From Flavobacteriales bacterium (GTDB lineage Bacteria; Bacteroidota; Bacteroidia; Flavobacteriales; BACL11), in contig JABGXK010000224.1 of NCBI GenBank assembly GCA_018675825.1, forward strand, positions 1 through 10,316: a stretch of 10,316 nucleotides of DNA, read 5' to 3'. The first letter of the stretch is position 1, and each line of letters begins with the position of its first letter. The notes under the pieces are model-generated. The model was not told the origin of the DNA, did no database searches, and worked only from the letters and a program-made list of their open reading frames with translations. Below are positions 1 to 5,302 of this stretch, one piece after another. A program made the translations under genes and the position numbers.

Positions 1-545
1 CCTATTGCCAAAGCAATAGCAGAACCAATAGTAAAAATAGAATTATCACCCAAATTTAAAAGCTCAGGATTGGCAAGAGCACCAAAAGCAACCCCAACAG
101 CTAAACCTTCAGGAATATTATGTAAAGCAATTGCAAGTACAAGAAGAATAGTTTTTCTCCAGTTTGTTGTCATTCCTTCAGCTTCTTCTCTTTTACCAAA
201 TAAGTGTAGATGAGGAATGATTTTGTCTAGGATATATAAAAATATTGCTCCAAGAAAAAATCCAATTGCAGGTGCTACCCAAGAAGGTGTTGTTGAAAGT
301 CCATATTCATTTTGCAACTCAACATATTCAATTGCTGGTGCAAGTAATGACCAAAAGCTTGCAGCTATCATAACACCACCAGTAAAGCCTAAAGACATAT
401 CTAGAAGTTTTCTATTGCTAGAATTAAAGAAAAAAACTAGACCAGCGCCCATTGCTGTTAGTGTCCAGGTAAAAAGACCAGCTATTAAAGCTTGAATAAC
501 AGGGCTTTGTAATATAAACCATTTGTATATTTGTAATTCTTCCAT
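1..545 (-). CDS. ZIP-family metal transporter (GufA/ZupT-like), 3' end beyond window
   Basis: This is the N-terminal 181 residues of an inner-membrane divalent metal transporter; the rest lies left of base 1. It starts at ATG 545-543 (MEELQIYKWF). Hydrophobic segments lie near residues 17-40, 48-72, 89-110 and 131-156. The ZIP signature HNIPEGLAVGVAFG begins at H142, with H142, N143 and E146 expected to line the metal path. A loop with PHLH (residues 111-114) precedes it, and the LLAPAIE stretch near residue 67 also fits GufA/ZIP11-type proteins. Family members import, or in some cases equilibrate, Zn, Fe, Mn or other divalent metals; the substrate is not readable here. Only one base separates its start from the stop of the upstream DtxR-family gene, so the two are almost certainly one transcript with coupled translation. 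The plus-strand open frame at 217-495 is a shadow of this gene. Confidence 0.93.
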   Translation of the reverse strand, partial: MEELQIYKWFILQSPVIQALIAGLFTWTLTAMGAGLVFFFNSSNRKLLDMSLGFTGGVMIAASFWSLLAPAIEYVELQNEYGLSTTPSWVAPAIGFFLGAIFLYILDKIIPHLHLFGKREEAEGMTTNWRKTILLVLAIALHNIPEGLAVGVAFGALANPELLNLGDNSIFTIGSAIALAI

Positions 546-546
546 T

Positions 547-1206
547 TTATTTTATAATTTTAATAAGAATATTTTTTGCAACATCTTGACTTATATGTTC
601 AGGTTTACATTCTATTTTTATTTTCATAGACTGATCAAAAGTAATTCTCTCTATTACTTCAATATTACTTCCAATACTTATGTTTAGCTTTGTTAAATAA
701 TCTAAAAATTCTTTATCATCTAATGACACGCCCATTATAATTCCATTACTATTTACTACCATTTCGCTCAATGTTATTCTTTTTGTTGGATGTATAATTC
801 CATTTTTTGTAGGAATAGGTTCTCCGTGAGGATCAAATTTTGGATAATTAAGAAAATGATCAAGTTTGTCAGTTAGTTTCTGTGATTTTATATGTTCAAG
901 TTCTTCAGCAACATCATGAACCTCACTCCATTTAAAATCTAGTTTATTTACAAGGAAAGTTTCCCATAATCTATGTTTTCTAAGTATTTCAATAGCTTTT
1001 TTACATCCAGATTTGCTTAAAGTTACGCCTTTGTATTTTTTATAAATAACAAGTTTTTTCTCTTGTAATTTTTTTATCATCTCAGTTACTGATGCAGCAG
1101 ATGTATCTAGTACATTAGCAATTTCATTTGTTGAAACAATAGCTTTTGTATCCAGATTAATTGACAATATTGCTTTAAGGTAATTTTCTTCTGATAGTGT
1201 TATCAT
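547..1206 (-). CDS. DtxR/MntR-family metal-dependent transcriptional repressor
   Basis: A 219-residue cytoplasmic regulator that binds DNA when loaded with a divalent metal. The N-terminal winged HTH covers about residues 5-65 and opens with SEENYLKAI, typical of Bacteroidota members; the recognition region is near TSAASVTEMIKKL (35-47). The dimerisation/metal domain (about 70-140) carries VHDVAEELEH, giving H97, E101, E104 and H105, which align with DtxR H98, C102, E105 and H106. Glu in place of Cys102 is the MntR-type choice. The N-terminal ligand position (Asp8 in Bacillus MntR, Met10 in DtxR) is Asn8 here, so the metal is not decided. PHGEPIPTKNG (126-136) is the conserved bridge to a C-terminal FeoA/SH3-like domain (about 145-219), giving the long DtxR/IdeR layout rather than the short MntR one. 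It lies upstream of a ZIP transporter and divergent from a TonB receptor, with a DtxR-like operator in the gap. Confidence 0.95.
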   Translation of the reverse strand: MITLSEENYLKAILSINLDTKAIVSTNEIANVLDTSAASVTEMIKKLQEKKLVIYKKYKGVTLSKSGCKKAIEILRKHRLWETFLVNKLDFKWSEVHDVAEELEHIKSQKLTDKLDHFLNYPKFDPHGEPIPTKNGIIHPTKRITLSEMVVNSNGIIMGVSLDDKEFLDYLTKLNISIGSNIEVIERITFDQSMKIKIECKPEHISQDVAKNILIKIIK

Positions 1207-1211
1207 GTCTG

Positions 1212-1219
1212 CAAAAATA
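1212..1219 (-). promoter_or_regulatory. Candidate -7 promoter element of the repressor/ZIP operon
   Basis: Read on the minus strand this is TATTTTTG, an exact match to the Bacteroidota -7 consensus TAnnTTTG. It ends only five bases before the ATG at 1206, so a start site at the usual distance would give a leaderless or nearly leaderless mRNA. No clear TTG -33 element lies 17-23 bases upstream. In such AT-rich DNA a chance match is possible, so support is moderate. Confidence 0.4.
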
Positions 1220-1245
1220 ATAAATTAATAATTTATAAAAAATTA

Positions 1246-1261
1246 TTTAGGCTTGCCTAAA
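1246..1261. promoter_or_regulatory. DtxR/MntR-type operator in the divergent intergenic region
   Basis: TTTAGGCTTGCCTAAA is a perfect inverted repeat with 7-bp arms and a 2-bp centre. It lies 40 bp from the repressor start and 64 bp before the receptor ATG. Published DtxR/IdeR boxes follow TTAGGTTAGSCTAACCTAA, and MntR/SirR-type sites have TTTAGG...CCTAAA arms; this site keeps the TTAGG/CCTAA core. It overlaps the expected -33 region of the receptor promoter, so bound repressor would be expected to block RNA polymerase there. It could also act on the repressor/ZIP operon. It is the only GC-containing island in an otherwise A/T-only stretch. Binding is inferred, not shown. Confidence 0.82.
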
Positions 1262-1267
1262 AATATA

Positions 1268-1275
1268 TACATTTG
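1268..1275 (+). promoter_or_regulatory. -7 promoter element of the TonB receptor gene
   Basis: TACATTTG matches the Bacteroidota -7 consensus TAnnTTTG exactly. The expected transcription start is near 1280-1283, leaving a leader of roughly 42-45 bases before the ATG at 1325. The expected -33 position falls on the left arm of the operator at 1246-1261. No canonical TTG is seen there, so the -33 element is weak or absent. Confidence 0.55.
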
Positions 1276-1324
1276 TAAGTTAAATATTCAAATAAACTAC
1301 TACAACAAAATTAGGATTCTAATA

Positions 1325-3613
1325 ATGATAATATCTGTTTTATTTATACATGATATTATTATTGCTCAGACTTTAGAAGGAAACATCTACGATAAAAATT
1401 CTGTAGTATCTTTTGCTAACGTTTTAATAGAAATTGATAATGAGTCTATAGTTGTTTCTTCTGATATAGATGGCAACTATAAAGCTGATAATCTTACTTT
1501 AGGCAAGGTTAATATTACTATCTCAAGATTGGGGAGAAAAACACAGAATATTAAATATACTATTAAAAAAGGTATTAATTCATTAGATATTTTGATGGGA
1601 GAGGAAATATATAATTTAGATCAAATTGTTGTTACTGGAACAAAAACTTTTAAAAGAAGAACAAAATCTCCTGTTATTGTAAATGTTTTAGATAAAAATA
1701 AGCTTCAAGAAGTTCAAGCTTGCAACATTTCAGAAGCATTAAATTTTCAATCAGGTGTTAGAGTTGAGACTGATTGTCAAACTTGTAACTATACACAATT
1801 AAGGATTAATGGTCTTTCTGGTGGATATTCACAAATTTTGATTAATGGAAGAGCTATTTTTAGCCCTTTAACTGGTTTGTATGGAATGGAACAAATTCCT
1901 TCAAATATGATTGATAGAATTGAGGTAATTAGAGGTGGAGGGTCTTCATTATATGGTTCTTCAGCTGTTGGTGGAGTAGTTAATCTAATAACAAAATCCC
2001 CAAGGTCAAGTAATTTTGATTTTGGATATTCTTTTCGAAGAATTAATGAAAGTTCTAATGATAATTTAATTTTTGGTAATGGTAGTTTTCTTTCTAATAA
2101 TGGTAAAAGTGGCGCAACATTTTATGTAAATAATAGAGATAGAGAATATTATGATCATAATGGAGATAATTTTTCTGAATTACCTAAGTTAAAAGATAAT
2201 ACTTTTGGAGCTAATTTTTTCTTCAAACCAACTAATAGTCAAAAAATAGAATTAAATTTTGGTAGTTTGCATGAGTATAGATATGGAGGAGAGATGATAG
2301 ATGGCGCTCCTCATTTTGCTATGCAATCTGAGGAAAGAGTACATGATTTTTTAGTTGGAAATATTGATTATAGTATAGATTTTAACTCTGGAAATTCTTC
2401 ATTAATAACATATGTAGCCGGACAGAAAACTAACAGAGAGCATTATACAGGTATAAGACCTGATATTGGTAGTTCTGAAGATATAGAACATCTCAATAAT
2501 CCTCCTTATGGAACTTCTTTTAATATTACAACTCAATTTGGATTGCAACTCAATCATAAATACACCCAATTTATTGGGCCTAATGTATTAACCATAGGGT
2601 CTGAAGTTGTTTCTGATTATGTAAATGACGAAATTTCTTCATATAACTATTTAATAGATCAAAATGTTAATACTCTTGCAATATATCTGCAGTCTGATTG
2701 GAGTCTTACTGAAAAGTTTAGCCTTTTAAGTGGAGCAAGGTTTGATAAACATTCTTTGTTAAAGAATATTGTTGTTAGTCCAAGGACATCACTTTTGTAT
2801 AATATTAAGACTAACACTCAGCTAAGATTATCTTATTCAACTGGATTTAGGGCTCCTCAGGCTTTTGATGCAGATTTGCATATTGCTTTTGCTGGAGGAG
2901 GAGTTTCAAGAATAACTTTAGCTGAAAATTTAAAAGAAGAAACTTCAAATAGTCTTAGTGGTTCACTAAACTATGATTATGCTCAAGAAAATTATATTTA
3001 TGGATTTACCCTAGAAGGCTTTTATACAATTTTAAATGATGCTTTTTATCAAGATCCATCGGGTTCTGATGAATTTGGCGACTTATATATTAAGCGAAAT
3101 GGATCAGGTGCTAAGGTAAAAGGGTTTAGTTTAGATTTAAGAGCAAATTACAATAAAATTATTCAGTTAGAAACAGGATTTACTGTACAAACATCTAGTT
3201 ATGATTATCCTGTTTTACATAGTAATGTGCTAGAAGCTAAATCCAATTTCTTGAAAACTCCAAATTTATATGGATTTTCAAATATATCCTTCAAGTTAAA
3301 AAACAATATTAACTCATCAATTAACTATCTTTATACAGGAAAGATGGATCTTATTCATTTGGGAGGTGCAATAAATCATATAACTGATGAATATATAATA
3401 TCTAATGTTTTTCATCAAATTGATTTTAATTTAAACTATAATCAGTATTTGAATAATATGGGGGTAAAGTTAAGGTACTTATTTGGAATAAAAAATGTTA
3501 CCAACTCATATCAGTCAAATTTTAATATTTTAAAAAATAGAGATAGCAATTTTATTTATGGACCAAGTACTCCAAGAATGATAATATTTGGTTTGTCAGT
3601 TTCTTCATTATAA
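1325..3613 (+). CDS. TonB-dependent outer-membrane receptor, probably metal-regulated
   Basis: A 762-residue outer-membrane gated channel powered by TonB-ExbBD. Residues 1-15 form a short signal peptide (MIISVLFIHDIIIAQ). A carboxypeptidase-regulatory-like beta-sandwich covers about 17-92 and a TonB-box-like QIVVTGT about 100-106. The plug covers about 110-226, with INGLSGGYSQILINGR, EQIPSNMIDRIEVIRGG and LYGSSAVGGVVNLITK. A large beta-barrel follows, with Tyr/Asn-rich strands to the C-terminus (IIFGLSVSSL). The plug has a C-x2-C pair (C151, C154) just before the TQLRINGL segment. I chose ATG 1325 with AGGA at 1313-1316, because the upstream in-frame TTG at 1253 lies inside the operator and upstream of the -7 element. 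The short signal peptide lacks a basic n-region; a non-AUG start slightly upstream would add K and R. The substrate may be a metal chelate, siderophore, haem or cobalamin; context favours a metal-linked one. Confidence 0.93.
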   Translation: MIISVLFIHDIIIAQTLEGNIYDKNSVVSFANVLIEIDNESIVVSSDIDGNYKADNLTLGKVNITISRLGRKTQNIKYTIKKGINSLDILMGEEIYNLDQIVVTGTKTFKRRTKSPVIVNVLDKNKLQEVQACNISEALNFQSGVRVETDCQTCNYTQLRINGLSGGYSQILINGRAIFSPLTGLYGMEQIPSNMIDRIEVIRGGGSSLYGSSAVGGVVNLITKSPRSSNFDFGYSFRRINESSNDNLIFGNGSFLSNNGKSGATFYVNNRDREYYDHNGDNFSELPKLKDNTFGANFFFKPTNSQKIELNFGSLHEYRYGGEMIDGAPHFAMQSEERVHDFLVGNIDYSIDFNSGNSSLITYVAGQKTNREHYTGIRPDIGSSEDIEHLNNPPYGTSFNITTQFGLQLNHKYTQFIGPNVLTIGSEVVSDYVNDEISSYNYLIDQNVNTLAIYLQSDWSLTEKFSLLSGARFDKHSLLKNIVVSPRTSLLYNIKTNTQLRLSYSTGFRAPQAFDADLHIAFAGGGVSRITLAENLKEETSNSLSGSLNYDYAQENYIYGFTLEGFYTILNDAFYQDPSGSDEFGDLYIKRNGSGAKVKGFSLDLRANYNKIIQLETGFTVQTSSYDYPVLHSNVLEAKSNFLKTPNLYGFSNISFKLKNNINSSINYLYTGKMDLIHLGGAINHITDEYIISNVFHQIDFNLNYNQYLNNMGVKLRYLFGIKNVTNSYQSNFNILKNRDSNFIYGPSTPRMIIFGLSVSSL

Positions 3614-3642
3614 ATCTTTAAAATGATTTATCACTTATTTTT

Positions 3643-3664
3643 TTAACAAGTGTTAACAATTTTT
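3643..3664 (+). terminator. Possible weak terminator of the receptor gene
   Basis: Thirty bases after the receptor stop, TTAACAAGTGTTAA (3643-3656) can fold into a 5-bp stem with a 4-base loop, followed by CAA and a short T run (3660-3664). The stem has only one G:C pair, so it is weak as an intrinsic terminator. The same sequence may instead be a protein-binding palindrome, since its ACA-nn-TGT core is shared with the site at 3831-3848. Confidence 0.3.
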
Positions 3665-3821
3665 ATGCTTTTTAAATAATATAAAGAACAGTATTTAAGA
3701 AATTATATATACATATTATTAATTTATTATTAATCAATTAGTTATAGTATTTATATAAAGCTAATTATACATTATAATAGTTAGTTTATTTAAAGTTTAT
3801 TATAATTTAGCAAATTTTTAT

Positions 3822-3829
3822 TATTATTG
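3822..3829 (+). promoter_or_regulatory. Possible -7 element for the HTH gene
   Basis: TATTATTG differs from TAnnTTTG at one position. It would place the transcription start near 3835, inside the palindrome at 3831-3848, which is what an autorepressed promoter would look like. TAATTTAG at 3803-3810 is an alternative with one mismatch. Confidence 0.3.
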
Positions 3830-3830
3830 A

Positions 3831-3848
3831 TGTTTACAAATGTAAACA
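3831..3848. promoter_or_regulatory. Palindromic candidate operator of the HTH regulator
   Basis: TGTTTACAAATGTAAACA is a perfect inverted repeat with 8-bp arms and an AA centre, ending 8 bases before ATG 3857. An operator at this position next to an XRE-like regulator gene suggests negative autoregulation, possibly by blocking transcription initiation. It overlaps the alternative start ATG 3830, which argues for the downstream start. It could also form an mRNA hairpin near the ribosome-binding region. Confidence 0.6.
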
Positions 3849-3856
3849 ATTATAAT

Positions 3857-4147
3857 ATGGAGAAAAGATTTAAAAAATGGATGGATTCTAAAGAGATTAG
3901 TGCCATAAAACTTTCAACAAAAATTAATGTTAGTAGAGCAACAATTTCACATGTTTTATCAGGAAGAAATAAACCAAGTATTGATATATTAAATAAAATT
4001 CTTAAAGAATTTCCGGATTTTAATCTCAACTGGCTAATATCAGGAGTTGGTAACATATCGACTAATTCTGAATTAATAATGAAGAAAGATATTAAAAAGG
4101 TTTTAGTTTTCTATGATGACTCATCTTTTGATGAACTCATCAAATAA
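3857..4147 (+). CDS. Small HTH (XRE-like) transcriptional regulator
   Basis: A 96-residue cytoplasmic DNA-binding protein. Residues about 3-62 form an HTH_3-like five-helix domain: MEKRFKKWMD, then the HTH with recognition helix SRATISHVLSGRNKPS (26-41), followed by DILNKILKEFPDFNLNWLISG (43-63). The 'FPDxNxxWLxxGxG' ending and the short tail KKVLVFYDDSSFDE (80-93) are hallmarks of a family very common in Flavobacteriia, where the tail often reads like I-K-K-I-V-x-F-Y-x-D-G-x-F. ATG 3857 is preferred because the palindrome at 3831-3848 lies just upstream; starting at ATG 3830 would add nine residues encoded by that palindrome. It lies 38 bp before pyrD, which has its own promoter-like element. 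The targets are unknown; the nearest candidate is its own promoter. Confidence 0.85.
   Translation: MEKRFKKWMDSKEISAIKLSTKINVSRATISHVLSGRNKPSIDILNKILKEFPDFNLNWLISGVGNISTNSELIMKKDIKKVLVFYDDSSFDELIK
4127..4144. repeat. 8-2-8 inverted repeat at the 3' end of the HTH gene
   Basis: TTTGATGAACTCATCAAA is a perfect inverted repeat with 8-bp arms and an AC centre. It encodes the last residues of the HTH protein and ends immediately before its TAA stop. It has the same geometry as the palindrome before the gene but a different sequence. It could be a binding site near the pyrD promoter or a weak hairpin, or it may be chance. Confidence 0.4.
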
Positions 4148-4162
4148 TTCAATTCAATCTTG

Positions 4163-4170
4163 TATTTTTG
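4163..4170 (+). promoter_or_regulatory. -7 promoter element of pyrD and the following gene
   Basis: TATTTTTG is an exact match to TAnnTTTG, 15 bases before the pyrD ATG at 4186. The expected transcription start is near 4176. It contains the in-frame TTG at 4168, so that TTG cannot be the start codon if this promoter is used. No TTG -33 element is seen 17-23 bases upstream. Confidence 0.5.
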
Positions 4171-4185
4171 TGTAAAATATTATCA

Positions 4186-5301
4186 ATGACAATATTATTT
4201 ACAGAACCTTCAAATGATATTCTTTTAATATTATTCTTTCTTCTTTTAGTAATCCTTCTTTTTTATATTTTTAGTTACAAATTTATTAGATCTGTACTCT
4301 TTATATTTAAACCTGAGACTGTTCATCATTTATCATTTAAATTTCTAAGTTTTATATTTATTTTACCCAGTCAACTTTATTTCTGGAAATATTTCTTTAC
4401 TGTAAAAAATAATAAACTAAAAAGAAATATTTTTGGTATTAATTTTGATAATCCAGTAGGTTTGGCTGCTGGCTTTGATAAGGATGCTAAAATATTTGAT
4501 GACTTAAAATCTTTTGGTTTTGGTTTTGTAGAAATTGGTACTGTTACCCCTTTATCACAAGAAGGAAATCCTCAGCCTAGATTATTTAGATTAAAAAAAG
4601 ATAAAGCTATTATTAATAGAATGGGATTTAATAATGAAGGTGTTGAGGCTATTGTTTCTAGGCTAAGAAGAAGAAAATCAAATATTATAGTTGGTGGGAA
4701 TATTGGTAAAAATAAAATTACATCTAATGATAAGGCTATAAATGATTATGAAATATGTTTTGAAAAGCTATTTGATTATGTTGATTATTTTGTTGTTAAT
4801 GTTAGTTCTCCAAATACTCCTGGTTTGAGAGAACTTCAGGATAAGGAACCTCTTACAAGATTATTAAATCGTCTTCAAGAATTAAATAATTTAAAACTTA
4901 AGCCTAAACCTATATTGCTAAAAATAGCTCCAGACCTTACTAATACTCATTTAGATGACATTATCAAGATTATTGCTGAAACAAGCTTAGACGGAGTGGT
5001 TGCAACAAATACAACTATAAGTAGAGGTAACTTACTAACTAACAAAGATGTTATAGAAAAAATTGGATATGGAGGCTTAAGTGGTCAACCATTAAAAGAT
5101 AGGTCTAATGAAGTAATTAGCTATTTATCACATAAATCAAATAGATCATTTGCAATTATTGGAGTTGGTGGCATTAATTCTGCTCAGGATGCTATAGATA
5201 AACTTAATGCAGGAGCTGATTTAATTCAGATATATTCTGGCTTTATTTATGAGGGACCTTCACTTGTTAAAAAAATTAATAAAGAATTAATAAAATTATA
5301 A
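4186..5301 (+). CDS. pyrD: Dihydroorotate dehydrogenase (quinone), class 2
   Basis: A 371-residue FMN enzyme that oxidises dihydroorotate to orotate in pyrimidine synthesis and passes electrons to membrane quinone. The (beta/alpha)8 barrel follows a class 2 membrane-docking segment with FKPETVHH (41-48). Visible motifs are GLAAGFDKD (92-100), EIGTVTP (116-122), NRMGFNN (144-150), NVSSPNTPGLRELQ (205-218) with the catalytic Ser at 208, KIAPDL (246-251), ATNTT (273-277), GGLSGQPL (296-303) and GVGGI (326-330). Ser rather than Cys as base and the N-terminal docking helices separate it from class 1. It carries about 30 extra residues at the N-terminus relative to E. coli PyrD, with a predicted membrane helix at about 12-31; no in-frame ATG follows that would remove it. 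The next gene starts one base after its stop, implying a shared transcript. Confidence 0.96.
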   Translation: MTILFTEPSNDILLILFFLLLVILLFYIFSYKFIRSVLFIFKPETVHHLSFKFLSFIFILPSQLYFWKYFFTVKNNKLKRNIFGINFDNPVGLAAGFDKDAKIFDDLKSFGFGFVEIGTVTPLSQEGNPQPRLFRLKKDKAIINRMGFNNEGVEAIVSRLRRRKSNIIVGGNIGKNKITSNDKAINDYEICFEKLFDYVDYFVVNVSSPNTPGLRELQDKEPLTRLLNRLQELNNLKLKPKPILLKIAPDLTNTHLDDIIKIIAETSLDGVVATNTTISRGNLLTNKDVIEKIGYGGLSGQPLKDRSNEVISYLSHKSNRSFAIIGVGGINSAQDAIDKLNAGADLIQIYSGFIYEGPSLVKKINKELIKL

Positions 5302-5302
5302 A

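Larger units (their letters stand above)
3614..3856. other. AT-rich intergenic region between receptor and HTH gene
   Basis: About 240 bases of almost pure A/T with no coding potential that I can see. It holds a weak hairpin after the receptor stop (3643-3664), an imperfect AT-only hairpin near 3761-3784, a possible promoter and a strong palindrome next to the HTH gene. No tRNA, small-RNA or IS-like structure was recognised. Confidence 0.6.

Noticed and set aside
380..395. GCCTAAA half-site inside the ZIP gene
   Set aside because: There is no matching inverted TTTAGGC arm at the right distance and it lies within coding sequence, so it is not a supported second operator.
217..495. 92-codon open frame on the plus strand
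   Set aside because: It is antisense to the well-supported ZIP transporter gene and resembles no protein family; it arises from the base composition of the opposite strand.
3761..3784. Imperfect AT-only hairpin (CTAATTATA / TATAATAGTTAG)
   Set aside because: The stem contains a three-base bulge and almost no G:C pairs; such structures are expected by chance in DNA this AT-rich.
3827..3856. TTG 3827 or ATG 3830 as start of the HTH gene
   Set aside because: The extra residues would be encoded by the palindrome at 3831-3848 and do not fit the family N-terminus; ATG 3857 gives the usual beginning.
3850..4056. 68-codon open frame on the minus strand
   Set aside because: It is antisense to the HTH gene, overlaps its whole conserved domain and has no recognisable features.
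4168..4185. TTG 4168 as start of pyrD
   Set aside because: This TTG forms the last three bases of the exact -7 element TATTTTTG, so it would lie upstream of the transcript; ATG 4186 follows closely.
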